A stretch of 37,284 nucleotides of DNA from contig CAZWLP010000019.1 of the NCBI GenBank assembly GCA_964634565.1, forward strand, positions 1 to 37,284, written 5' to 3'. The DNA is from JAUVKT01 sp964634565. Its GTDB lineage: Bacteria > Bacteroidota > Bacteroidia > Bacteroidales > VadinHA17. The translations under genes were made by a program, and so were the position numbers. Under the pieces are notes generated by a model, which did no database searches, was not told the origin of the DNA, and was given only the letters and a program-made list of their open reading frames with translations. This document shows positions 25,294-33,241 of the stretch, in pieces; position 1 is the stretch's first letter; each line of letters opens with the position of its first letter.

Positions 25294-26520
25294 TTACAGA
25301 TAGTCTTCATTACCAGTAGTTCCTGTGAAGGGAGCAACAGCACGTTTATATATACCCTGTACATAGGCTATTGCCATACCATAGTTAGTTACAGGTACTC
25401 CCGCTTTTATTGCCGGCTGCAGCCTGTTATGTAATTGTCGGCGTGTTATCATACAACCACCGCACTGTATTACCAGAGAATAATCTGTTATTGGTTTTTC
25501 AATTTTGTCGAGTCCGGCAACAACATCAAAATTAAGATTTGCGCCCGTATAATTTGAAAGCCATCTCGGTATCTTTACTCTTCCGATATCGTCGCAGGAA
25601 ACATGATGAGTGCATGATTCAAGTATTAACACTTTGTCGCCGTCTTTCAGTTCAGATATTTCAGGTGTACCTCTTAGGTAACTGTCAAAGTCGCCCTTAT
25701 ACCTGGCAAGTGCAATGCTAAAGCTTGTAAGTGGGATATCGGCAGGAATTGATGCATCTGCCTTAACAAATATTTGTGAATCTGTAATTACCAGTGCCGG
25801 TCTTATGGCTGACATGCTGAGAAAAGTATCTACTTCTCTTTCTTTTAGCACTATCGATATTGCATCATTATCGAGTATATCTCTTATTGTCTGTACCTGT
25901 GGCAAAATAAGCCTCCCCTCTGGTGCTTCAACATCGATCGGGGTAATAAGCATTACCAGATCGCCCTGGCTTATAATATCGCCCAGTAAGGTTGGGACTT
26001 TTAAAACACTCTCAGGGATAGATTCCTTTATCAGGCTGATAAGTTCCTTATATCCTTTTTTGGTAACAGCAGAAAACCTTAGAACTTCTTTTCCTGTTTT
26101 TGCCTTAAGGTCGGTACAGAATTTTTCAGAGGGTTCTGACAGATCTGTTTTATTGTATATAATTATATGTGGGATATCTAGGTCGTAAAACTTTTTAATA
26201 ATCATTTCTTCAAACTGGCCCCATTTTTCTTCGCCAACAACGAGTATGGCAAGATCAATGGTTTCAATTGTTTTCAATGATCTGTCAACTCTTTTGACTC
26301 CCAGGTCACCAACATCATCAATTCCGGCTGTATCAATTAGAACAAGTGGTCCAAAACCGGTAAGCTCAAAAGATTTTTTTACAGGATCTGTTGTTGTTCC
26401 GGCGTGGTCAGAAACTATAGCAATATCCTGTCCGGCCAGTACATTAATCAGGCTGCTTTTCCCAAGGTTTCTTCTGCCATATATACCTATATGGGGAGTA
26501 TTTTCTTTTCCTTTTGCCAT
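25294..26520 (-). CDS. hydF: [FeFe]-hydrogenase maturation GTPase HydF
   Basis: HydF is the scaffold that carries the 2Fe subcluster and delivers it to [FeFe]-hydrogenase. The 408 residues show a GTPase domain with P-loop GRRNLGKS at 15-22, the TTTDP switch, DTAG and NKTD, then a dimerisation region, then a C-terminal cluster-binding domain. The iron-sulfur ligand pattern CxHx(46-53)CxxC is met exactly: Cys303, His305, Cys353 and Cys356. This separates it from Era/Der GTPases. HydE and HydG, the radical-SAM partners, and the hydrogenase itself are not in this window, so the gene stands alone. It converges with the SGNH-MBOAT gene; the 74-bp spacer holds no strong terminator. Confidence 0.95.
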   Translation of the reverse strand: MAKGKENTPHIGIYGRRNLGKSSLINVLAGQDIAIVSDHAGTTTDPVKKSFELTGFGPLVLIDTAGIDDVGDLGVKRVDRSLKTIETIDLAILVVGEEKWGQFEEMIIKKFYDLDIPHIIIYNKTDLSEPSEKFCTDLKAKTGKEVLRFSAVTKKGYKELISLIKESIPESVLKVPTLLGDIISQGDLVMLITPIDVEAPEGRLILPQVQTIRDILDNDAISIVLKEREVDTFLSMSAIRPALVITDSQIFVKADASIPADIPLTSFSIALARYKGDFDSYLRGTPEISELKDGDKVLILESCTHHVSCDDIGRVKIPRWLSNYTGANLNFDVVAGLDKIEKPITDYSLVIQCGGCMITRRQLHNRLQPAIKAGVPVTNYGMAIAYVQGIYKRAVAPFTGTTGNEDYL

Positions 26521-26593
26521 CTAGCAATAGTTTCCGGTAAAATTAGCATATATTTTACTATTGTCGTTCCTGCAAGACAAGGAATCTTGTTAT

Positions 26594-26666
26594 CGGATGC
26601 AGATCAATATAATGAAATCCCTGTTCCCTGATTTCTCAGGGACAAGCTTCACAGGGATTACATCCG
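26594..26666. repeat. Nested inverted repeat between ECF operon and hydF
   Basis: Three stems are nested: CGGATG/CATCCG (outermost), AATCCCTGT/ACAGGGATT, and TCCCTGA-TTTC-TCAGGGA at the tip. The right side has an 8-nt bulge and the left a 16-nt loop. It lies 4 bp beyond the stop of the KYS-repeat gene and 73 bp upstream of hydF. It may be the terminator of the ECF operon, a hydF leader structure, or a small mobile repeat. Confidence 0.5.
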
Positions 26667-26670
26667 GAAT

Positions 26671-27984
26671 CTATTTAAATTTAAAACTTATTTCATACCC
26701 TGTAAGGGATATCACAGGCATATTATCAGTGACTTCCCCTTTATATGCTTCGAATTCGAGGTTAGTGGAATCCTTGATTTTTATTTTTGTAGTCAGACCG
26801 ACATTCTCAAGGTCAAGATGGGGATACTTGATATAGGCCATAAACTTAAGATTGAGATTTTTGTTATATACAGTCTCACACTTGAGATATTTCCCATTCA
26901 GATCCAGTGATTTAAAACCGGAACCCAGTTCATCTATAAAGAAATCATCTTCGTAACCTTCTTCGAGACTGATCGACTTATCAAGGAGGCCCAGCTTGTA
27001 ATTTACATATTTCGATTTAATGATACTCAGTGAATTTATCTTATCTGATTTAATACTCCCTTCATATATTTCATTTACCAGTAAATCTTTTACATTTTTA
27101 TTTTCAAAGTCTGTATATTTTGAAGTAATCTCCATATTGAGGCAATTATCTATTTCAAATGTCCCTTCATAACTGTATATTGTAACATTTTGAGCATCAG
27201 TAGTTTTAAGATCTGAATATTTCGATCTCATATTAATATCACCAGAGCTTTTAAACGTAAACTTGTCGGTGTAAGAGTCAATGGTTAAGTCCTGAACCTC
27301 AGTTGAAAATATCTTTGAATATTTTGAAGTGTACTGGCACTCACCGGCTTTCAGTGTTGTGATATCACAATCGTACAGACTTGCCACAATATCATTACAA
27401 TTTTTGAGTTCAAAACTCGAGTATTTTGCAGTAATGTCCAGGTGGCCATTAATATTACCTGTAAAAAGTTTATCATTATAAAGGTACAGGCTCAGGTCCC
27501 CTTCCTCTTTATCAAGCTCAATATTTGAATATTTGGACTCCAGTTCGAGTTTGGCACTTCTTGGCATCCATATCTCGGCCTTAACTTTAATTTCTTTGTA
27601 TAATAGGTTTTTCCCTCTTTCAAGTTTAATAGTTTTTCTTCCTATAATATTAGTCTGGGAACTCCAGAACCTGGTTTTAAATACTACTTTACCCGGAGAA
27701 TTATCAAATTCAAGATTATTTAGATACCTGTCAAGAGTTTTTGCATCTTCGCTATTTCTCAGTTTAGCGCTTACTAATAGTCTTAGTTCGGTCTTTTCAC
27801 TGTCCCATGTATTAATTACCAGGTCGCAGTCGTAATTGTCTATATTTAATATTCCTGCTGCCCCTAGCTCATAAGTCCATTTATATGTTTTTTCGATGTC
27901 GCTTCCTGTCTGAGCCATGAGTCCTGTCATTAATAACAGGAATAGCATTGACAGACTAAATCTCGGATTTATTATTCTTTTCAT
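26671..27984 (-). CDS. Exported protein with tandem ~34-residue KYS repeats, last gene of ECF operon
   Basis: I do not recognise a named function. The 437 residues start with a signal peptide (about 1-25, ending GLMAQ). Residues 30-140 are a beta-rich domain resembling the start of DUF4097-type putative adhesins. From about 150 there are tandem repeats marked by a Lys-Tyr pair, usually [AST]KY[ST], at 151, 187, 221, 255, 289 and 325, with weaker copies at 365 and 386. Most are 34-36 residues apart, and each has a mid-repeat [SLI]Y-[DETN] turn. This suggests a solenoid, perhaps a right-handed beta-helix, in the periplasm or on the surface. Its 5' end overlaps the anti-sigma-like gene by 29 bp. 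It may be the sensed or effector partner of the sigma factor. Confidence 0.75.
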   Translation of the reverse strand: MKRIINPRFSLSMLFLLLMTGLMAQTGSDIEKTYKWTYELGAAGILNIDNYDCDLVINTWDSEKTELRLLVSAKLRNSEDAKTLDRYLNNLEFDNSPGKVVFKTRFWSSQTNIIGRKTIKLERGKNLLYKEIKVKAEIWMPRSAKLELESKYSNIELDKEEGDLSLYLYNDKLFTGNINGHLDITAKYSSFELKNCNDIVASLYDCDITTLKAGECQYTSKYSKIFSTEVQDLTIDSYTDKFTFKSSGDINMRSKYSDLKTTDAQNVTIYSYEGTFEIDNCLNMEITSKYTDFENKNVKDLLVNEIYEGSIKSDKINSLSIIKSKYVNYKLGLLDKSISLEEGYEDDFFIDELGSGFKSLDLNGKYLKCETVYNKNLNLKFMAYIKYPHLDLENVGLTTKIKIKDSTNLEFEAYKGEVTDNMPVISLTGYEISFKFK

Positions 27985-28516
27985 AATTATCGTTTTTGTT
28001 TGTTTCTACTATTATTCTCTCAAGTAGCTCTATCTTTCGTTCGTAGATATTAAATATTGTATTTACAACTCTCTCATTGTCGCCAAGCTTTAAAAGGTCT
28101 TCCTGTGTTTCACTGTAGAGCTTATCCAGCTGTTTAAGTTCACCCAGTATTGACCTTATTATTTCGTTATCAGGCACGCTGGTATTGTGTATTTCTTCCT
28201 TCTTATACTTTACCATTTGCATGTAATTCTTCTCAATCTCTCCGTATTGGCTGTTTATCTGCGAAAGGGAGTTATTTTTATTAATAGTGATTCCTATACT
28301 GAGGTCAATAGCTATATATGATAATGCAATTACTATTATTACAGAGGCAGCTATCCTTTGTAATTTTGAACTTATCCGGAAGGATTTCCTGGCTTCCCTG
28401 CTTTTCTGTACAGGTCTGTTTTCCTTTATCCTTTTCCAGATTGCATCATCATCGGGATATTCGACATCGATAGCAGACCGGTTTTTGTTTAGATATTTTT
28501 CGAGCTTAGTTGACAT
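27956..28516 (-). CDS. Probable anti-sigma factor, single-pass membrane protein
   Basis: The 186-residue protein has a cytosolic N-terminus (1-53) including PDDDAIWKRIKEN, one transmembrane helix (about 54-77) and a periplasmic part of about 105 residues rich in heptad-like helices (for example ILGELKQLDKLYSETQEDLL). No zinc-binding HxxxCxxC motif is present. Position between an ECF sigma gene and an exported beta-repeat protein, with overlaps of 11 and 29 bp, makes an anti-sigma role likely, but this is inferred from context. A GGAG sequence lies shortly before the ATG. Confidence 0.65.
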   Translation of the reverse strand: MSTKLEKYLNKNRSAIDVEYPDDDAIWKRIKENRPVQKSREARKSFRISSKLQRIAASVIIVIALSYIAIDLSIGITINKNNSLSQINSQYGEIEKNYMQMVKYKKEEIHNTSVPDNEIIRSILGELKQLDKLYSETQEDLLKLGDNERVVNTIFNIYERKIELLERIIVETNKNDNYEKNNKSEI

Positions 28517-29042
28517 ATATTTTCTCCTTTAAACTTTTATTCAGGATTCCAAGTGCTCTTTTGTACTGACTTCGGCTGGTCGACTCGCTTATCCCCATCA
28601 TTTCAGCTATTTCACGGTGTTTATATCCTTCCAGGGCATGTAAAACAAGAATGGTCCGACCACCATCGGGAAGATTTTTAATTTCCTTATGTATTATTAC
28701 CGGGTCAATATCTGTAAATGAGTCCTCATTAGTCTGATCTTCCAGCTTATAATCTGAAATATCTTCAAAATAAAGTCTCTTTTTTCTCAGAATAGTAAGA
28801 CAATTATTTATTACTATTCTTTTAAGCCAGGAGCCGAATGAAGTAATACTTGTAAGGCCATCTATTTTTTCAAAGGCAACCAGAAATGATTCCTGGAGAA
28901 CATCTTCTGCATCCATCTTATTATTAAGGAATCTGACAGCTATATTATACATTGCTTTTGAATATTGTTTATATAAAAGGAACTGGGCACTTACGTCACC
29001 CTTCTGGCACCTTGCAATAATATTTTTTTCCTTCCCAGTCAT
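28506..29042 (-). CDS. ECF-type RNA polymerase sigma factor
   Basis: The 178 residues match group 4 (ECF) sigma factors: region 2 (about 22-90) with YNIAVRFLNNKMDAEDVLQE and FGSWLKRIVINNC, a short linker, and region 4 (about 120-172) with HALEGYKHREIAEMMGISES, a DNA-recognition helix-turn-helix. It heads a leftward three-gene operon with overlapping junctions. The upstream AAC-N16-CGTC sequence (29055-29080) looks like its own target promoter. With the -10 element only 12 nt before the ATG, the transcript would be nearly leaderless. Confidence 0.93.
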   Translation of the reverse strand: MTGKEKNIIARCQKGDVSAQFLLYKQYSKAMYNIAVRFLNNKMDAEDVLQESFLVAFEKIDGLTSITSFGSWLKRIVINNCLTILRKKRLYFEDISDYKLEDQTNEDSFTDIDPVIIHKEIKNLPDGGRTILVLHALEGYKHREIAEMMGISESTSRSQYKRALGILNKSLKEKIYVN

Positions 29043-29054
29043 TCTTTATTTCAG

Positions 29055-29080
29055 AGACGTAAGAATTATTAAAACGTTGG
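29055..29080 (-). promoter_or_regulatory. ECF-type promoter of the sigma operon
   Basis: On the minus strand CCAACGTTTT (-35, 29071-29080) is followed 16 nt after its AAC by CGTC within ACGTCT (-10, 29055-29060). AAC and CGTC at this spacing are classic ECF promoter elements, consistent with autoregulation of the operon. Confidence 0.6.
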
Positions 29081-29100
29081 AACAATTAGTATAAAATATT

Positions 29101-30540
29101 TTAAAGTATATCTGAGATCGTAAATCCCAGCTTAAGTAGATTTGATGGTTCCAGGATTTTTTTCAGCTTTTCTTTTGAAATAATACCTGTTTTCGCCCCG
29201 GCTTCAAAGACGTCAATCTTTTCTTTTTTCATAAGACCTGCCAGTTCAGCAGCGTTATTGTAACCTATATAAGGGCTTAGAGCAGTAGTTATTGCAGGGC
29301 TTTTTATCAGAGAGTCGTAAGCTGCATCCTTATTGATAGTTAATCCTGGAAACAGGAAATTAGCCATTGATTTATTTGCAGCAATAAGTAGCTTAAGTGA
29401 CTCCAGCAGAGCATGGCCAATAGTGGGAAGGTAGGCATTCAGATCAAGGCAGCCCTGTCCGCATAATGAACTTATAAGCTGATCGTTTGAGTAAATCTTA
29501 TGGACAGATGAGATTATAAACTCAGGGATTACCGGATTTATTTTCCCGGGCATAATTGAACTCCCAAGCTGTCTGCCCGGTATGCTGACAAATCCTTTTC
29601 CTGATATATCCGACGACAGTAATCTTATATCGCTGGATATTTTCTCCAGGTTCACAGCATGCGATTTTAATATTGCATGAATCTCCACCCAGCTGTCGAG
29701 ATTTGCTGTCGCATCCTGCAGGTTCTCGCTTCTGGTAACGGGCAGTGATGCTATATTCCTTAACTCAGGAACTACTTCCATTAAAAAAAATCTGGGTATT
29801 GCAATGCCGGTACCTGTGGCTCCGCCTCCGAGGTTAACTACTTTAATTCTTTCTTTACATTTTGATACTCTCCACCAGTCGCGGGAAAGTGCTTCGTTAT
29901 ATGTAGAGAACAGGGCTCCGAATGTTGACGGAACAGCTTCCTGCATCTGTGTATAGGCTGTTCTTAGCTTATTACGGCTATCTGTCTCCAGGTTTTCGAT
30001 CGCCTGCCTGTTAATATTTATTTCTTCTTCAAGCAATTTGAGTAATTGCATTGTGGCAATTGTCAGGGCTGATGGTATTACATCATTTGTTGACTGATAG
30101 ATATTGGCATCTTCTATCGGATCTATGGTTTTATAATCACCAATTTCTTTTCCCAGAGATAACAGTGCAGTATTAGTTATTATTTCATTAATATTCATAT
30201 TTATGCTTGTGCCTGCGCCTCCCTGGAGTCCGGGTACAATAAAATGGCTATAATAAATTCCTTCAGATACTTCTATAGCTGCTTTCTCAAGTGCATTTAT
30301 TATTTTATCATCAAGCAGTTTGAAGGGAACATCGAGCTGATACTTCTCAATAGTTGCTTTTTTAAATTTTCTATAAGTCCTATAGCATGCCAGTTTTACC
30401 AACCCAACAGACTTATACCATTCGGGATGAAATTGGATATCTGCCGGGAAGTTTTCTTTTGCTCTTAGAGAATGAATGCCATATAGTGCTTCTGCAGGGA
30501 TTTTTAACTCTCCCAAACTGTCGCTTTCAGTCCGGTTCAT
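29101..30540 (-). CDS. aspA: Aspartate ammonia-lyase
   Basis: Aspartase reversibly deaminates L-aspartate to fumarate and ammonia, feeding fumarate respiration or amino-acid catabolism in anaerobes. The 479 residues equal the usual length. Motifs of the fumarase/aspartase superfamily are present: QGGAGTSINMN at 106-116, QSTNDVIPSA at 149-158, and the signature loop GSSIMPGKINPVIPE at 326-340. The VIPE ending favours aspartase over fumarase. The gene appears monocistronic; upstream lies a short spacer with a GGAGTTT repeat. Confidence 0.92.
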   Translation of the reverse strand: MNRTESDSLGELKIPAEALYGIHSLRAKENFPADIQFHPEWYKSVGLVKLACYRTYRKFKKATIEKYQLDVPFKLLDDKIINALEKAAIEVSEGIYYSHFIVPGLQGGAGTSINMNINEIITNTALLSLGKEIGDYKTIDPIEDANIYQSTNDVIPSALTIATMQLLKLLEEEININRQAIENLETDSRNKLRTAYTQMQEAVPSTFGALFSTYNEALSRDWWRVSKCKERIKVVNLGGGATGTGIAIPRFFLMEVVPELRNIASLPVTRSENLQDATANLDSWVEIHAILKSHAVNLEKISSDIRLLSSDISGKGFVSIPGRQLGSSIMPGKINPVIPEFIISSVHKIYSNDQLISSLCGQGCLDLNAYLPTIGHALLESLKLLIAANKSMANFLFPGLTINKDAAYDSLIKSPAITTALSPYIGYNNAAELAGLMKKEKIDVFEAGAKTGIISKEKLKKILEPSNLLKLGFTISDIL

Positions 30541-30602
30541 AGCCCAATAGTTTAGTCTTTCACAAACTTAAAGCTTTTACACATACTATGCAATGACATA
30601 TG

Positions 30603-30616
30603 GGAGTTTGGAGTTT
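30603..30616. repeat. Two tandem GGAGTTT heptamers
   Basis: Two perfect copies of GGAGTTT followed by a partial third (GGG), in the 86-bp spacer between the regulator gene and aspA. A related pair (GGAGTTC, GGAGTTT) lies at 35464. Confidence 0.5.
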
Positions 30617-30626
30617 GGGCTCTCTG

Positions 30627-31793
30627 CTAACCCGAAACAGGATGGGCAAAAGAAACAACATCTTTCCCGCTAATCTTTCCGGGGCACAGGATGATTAGTC
30701 TTTCAAGCACATTTCTGAACTCCCTTATATTTCCGGTCCAATCTATCTTATGAAGTTCGTCTATGGCGTCTTTTGAAATTTCTTTTTTACTCATACCATA
30801 TTCCTTACAGATTATTTCGTTAAAATGATCTGCCAGAAGAGGTATATCTGTTTTTCTGTCCTTAAGGTCGGGTACATTAATTAATATTACACTTAGTCTG
30901 TGATAAAGATCTTCCCTGAAATTATTATTTTCAATCTCCTTACTCAGATCTTTATTTGTTGCGGCAATTACCCTTACATTTACCTGAATATCTTTATCAG
31001 ATCCAACTCTGGATATTTTATTTTCCTGTAGAGCACGCAGTACCTTTGCCTGTGCAGAGAGGCTCATATCTCCTATCTCATCGAGGAAAATAGTTCCTCC
31101 ATCCGCCTGTTCGAATTTTCCAATTCTTTGTTTATGCGCAGATGTGAAGGATCCTTTTTCGTGTCCAAACAGCTCACTCTCAATTAGTTCTCCGGGTATA
31201 GCGGCACAATTTACCTCTACAAAGGGAGCCTTCGATCGATTACTTTTTTCGTGCAGCTGATGTGCAACAAGTTCTTTACCTGTACCATTTGAACCTGTAA
31301 TTAGAATTCGTGCCTCGGTAGATGCGACACGATCAATCATCTCCTTAACTTTTAATATAGGTTCCGATTCTCCAATTATCTCATACTTCTTGCTAACTTT
31401 CTTCTTCAGTACCCTGGCCTCAGTAATCAGGGTGGATTTTTCCATTGCATTACGCATTGTAATAAGCAGTCTGTTCAGATCAAGAGGTTTTTCAAGAAAA
31501 TCGAATGCTCCTTTTTTAATGGCTTCAACAGCGGTGTCTATATTGCCGTGTCCGGAGATCATTATTACCGGCACATCATGGGTGGTCTCCTGGACTTTCT
31601 CGAGCACCTCAATACCATCCATATTGTCCATCTTTATATCGCACAGCACAACATCATATTGTTGTTGTTCAAACATTTCCAGACCCGCAATGCCATCCTC
31701 TGCCAGGTCTACCTTATGTTTCTCATATTCGAGAACATCCTTTAATGTATTTCTTATCGCTTTCTCGTCGTCAATTACCAGTATCTTAGCCAT
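30627..31793 (-). CDS. NtrC-family response regulator without DNA-binding domain
   Basis: The 388 residues comprise a receiver domain (about 1-120, phospho-acceptor Asp52, switch lysine in FLEKPLD) and a sigma-54-type AAA+ domain (about 138-380) with Walker A GSNGTGKE at 167-174 and Walker B FLDEIGDM (Asp238, Glu239). The sigma-54 contact loop, normally GAFTGA, reads GSFTSA at 214-219. The protein ends soon after NIREFRNVLERLI, so the usual Fis-type helix-turn-helix is missing. Only 86 bp separate the stop from aspA, too little to hide a frameshifted domain. Such receiver-AAA+ forms occur in Bacteroidota and may work from solution or via partners. No sensor kinase is adjacent. Confidence 0.92.
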   Translation of the reverse strand: MAKILVIDDEKAIRNTLKDVLEYEKHKVDLAEDGIAGLEMFEQQQYDVVLCDIKMDNMDGIEVLEKVQETTHDVPVIMISGHGNIDTAVEAIKKGAFDFLEKPLDLNRLLITMRNAMEKSTLITEARVLKKKVSKKYEIIGESEPILKVKEMIDRVASTEARILITGSNGTGKELVAHQLHEKSNRSKAPFVEVNCAAIPGELIESELFGHEKGSFTSAHKQRIGKFEQADGGTIFLDEIGDMSLSAQAKVLRALQENKISRVGSDKDIQVNVRVIAATNKDLSKEIENNNFREDLYHRLSVILINVPDLKDRKTDIPLLADHFNEIICKEYGMSKKEISKDAIDELHKIDWTGNIREFRNVLERLIILCPGKISGKDVVSFAHPVSG

Positions 31794-31806
31794 TGATAGA
31801 TTAATC

Positions 31807-31861
31807 GTTTAGAGGTTTAGAGGTTTAGAAGCTAAACGGTTAAACTTCTCAACCTCTAAAC
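31807..31861. repeat. GTTTAGAG octamer repeat forming a large hairpin
   Basis: Two perfect and one imperfect GTTTAGAG copies (31807-31830) are followed by an inverted set, giving an inner stem GTTTAG-AAG-CTAAAC. An alternative longer stem pairs about 23 bp with a few mismatches against 31839-31861. It lies 4 bp beyond the ABC permease stop and could terminate that operon. Confidence 0.6.
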
Positions 31862-31865
31862 TGTT

Positions 31866-33230
31866 TTATCCCTTATATCTTAGCCACTTCAGCATTTCTT
31901 TAAAAGTAACTTTCTTGCCATACATCAGTATGCCTGTTCTGTAAATTTTTGCTGCCAGGAATACGAATCCCAAAAATGTTGCTGCAAGAATAGATACCGA
32001 AAGCACCACCTCCCATATTGGCACTTCAAATGGTATGCGTGCCATCATCACTATAGGTGATGTAAATGGGATCATCGATCCCCAGAAGGAAAGTGAACTT
32101 TCAGGATTCTGCATTGTACCCATGGCAATAAATAATCCCAGTATTATTGGCAGCATTATCGGCATCATAAATTGTTGTGTGTCTGTTTCAGTGTCGACTG
32201 CAGATCCTATTGCAGCAAAGATGGAGGCATATAATAAATATCCAAAAATAAAATAGAAGATAAACGAGATTATTACCAAAGGCCAGTTAAAATTCATAAA
32301 ACTATTATATAGTTTAACGAATTCCGGGTTCTCATTTAGGTTTCCTGATGTTGTGGATTCCATTATTGCTGCAGCCTCGGGCGACTGTTGCATTACGTTT
32401 TGCGAAACCATCTCTGTAATCTGCTGGGTGCTGTTCTCAGGAATCAGAATTCCCTTTACAACAAAGACTATCCCGAAAGTAAGTGCTATCCATATCGCAA
32501 ACTGTGTAAGTCCTACCAGGGCAATACCAACAATTTTACCCATCATCAGCTGAACAGGTTTAACAGATGATATTATTACCTCTACAATACGGTTATTCTT
32601 TTCTTCGAATACACCCCTCATAACCTGTACGCCATAGAGAATTACAATCATATACATCATAAAGGCACCTATATACGCAAGTGCCATAGCTATTCCTGTG
32701 TTAGTCTCCTTGGTGTCACCACTTTCATCTATGCGAATTGTCTGTACCTTAACATTCGTTTTTACACTTTTTAGTATCTCATCAAGGTTTTCAATATCGA
32801 ATTGTGCCATCTTCTCGGATTCGATATATTTCTCGAGCGATCGCTCTATGTGTTCGGTAACATTTAATGGTGGTTGTTTGGCTGATACCAGCTGAATTGC
32901 ATTAGGAACATTTACAACTGTAGGAGAGATGTAAAGTATGCCATAATATCCTGCTTCCTCAAAAGTATCTTTAATAGTCTCAAAATCTACAGCTCCAAGG
33001 TAATCGAATTCGAGATATTTGGTGTTCGGAATAACATTCACGAATAGGTCAGAACCGTCTTCAATAACAGCAATCTTTTTAAAATCTTTGTCGTCGCTAT
33101 CCATTATCAGAGCTGGTATTACCATTAATCCTGCAAAAAGCAATGGTGTGAGAATGGTCATTATAATAAATGATTTCTTCTTAACCCTGCTTGTATACTC
33201 TCTTTTTATAATAATTGATGTCTTAGACAT
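31866..33230 (-). CDS. ABC-2 type export permease (NatB-like)
   Basis: This 454-residue membrane subunit has TM1 near 20-45 (IIMTILTPLLFAGLMVIPALI), a large extracytoplasmic loop (about 50-180) and five or six C-terminal membrane segments, as in NatB/ABC-2 exporters. The second hydrophilic insert near 265-305 is Gln/Glu-rich. Its ATPase is encoded 11 bp upstream in the same direction, so the two form one exporter. NatAB in Bacillus exports sodium, but the substrate here cannot be read from sequence. Confidence 0.88.
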   Translation of the reverse strand: MSKTSIIIKREYTSRVKKKSFIIMTILTPLLFAGLMVIPALIMDSDDKDFKKIAVIEDGSDLFVNVIPNTKYLEFDYLGAVDFETIKDTFEEAGYYGILYISPTVVNVPNAIQLVSAKQPPLNVTEHIERSLEKYIESEKMAQFDIENLDEILKSVKTNVKVQTIRIDESGDTKETNTGIAMALAYIGAFMMYMIVILYGVQVMRGVFEEKNNRIVEVIISSVKPVQLMMGKIVGIALVGLTQFAIWIALTFGIVFVVKGILIPENSTQQITEMVSQNVMQQSPEAAAIMESTTSGNLNENPEFVKLYNSFMNFNWPLVIISFIFYFIFGYLLYASIFAAIGSAVDTETDTQQFMMPIMLPIILGLFIAMGTMQNPESSLSFWGSMIPFTSPIVMMARIPFEVPIWEVVLSVSILAATFLGFVFLAAKIYRTGILMYGKKVTFKEMLKWLRYKG

Positions 33231-33241
33231 AACAGTTGATT

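Noticed and set aside
25715..26188. Open frame of 157 codons on the plus strand inside hydF
   Set aside because: It is antisense to a gene with complete HydF motifs and shows no recognisable domain or start signal.
25294..26520. HydF considered as an Era/Der ribosome-assembly GTPase
   Set aside because: The C-terminal CxHx47CxxC cluster site is diagnostic of HydF.
30541..30626. Possible frameshifted helix-turn-helix of the NtrC-like regulator
   Set aside because: Only 86 bp lie between the stop and aspA, partly filled by a GGAGTTT repeat; no Fis-type helix is readable in any frame.
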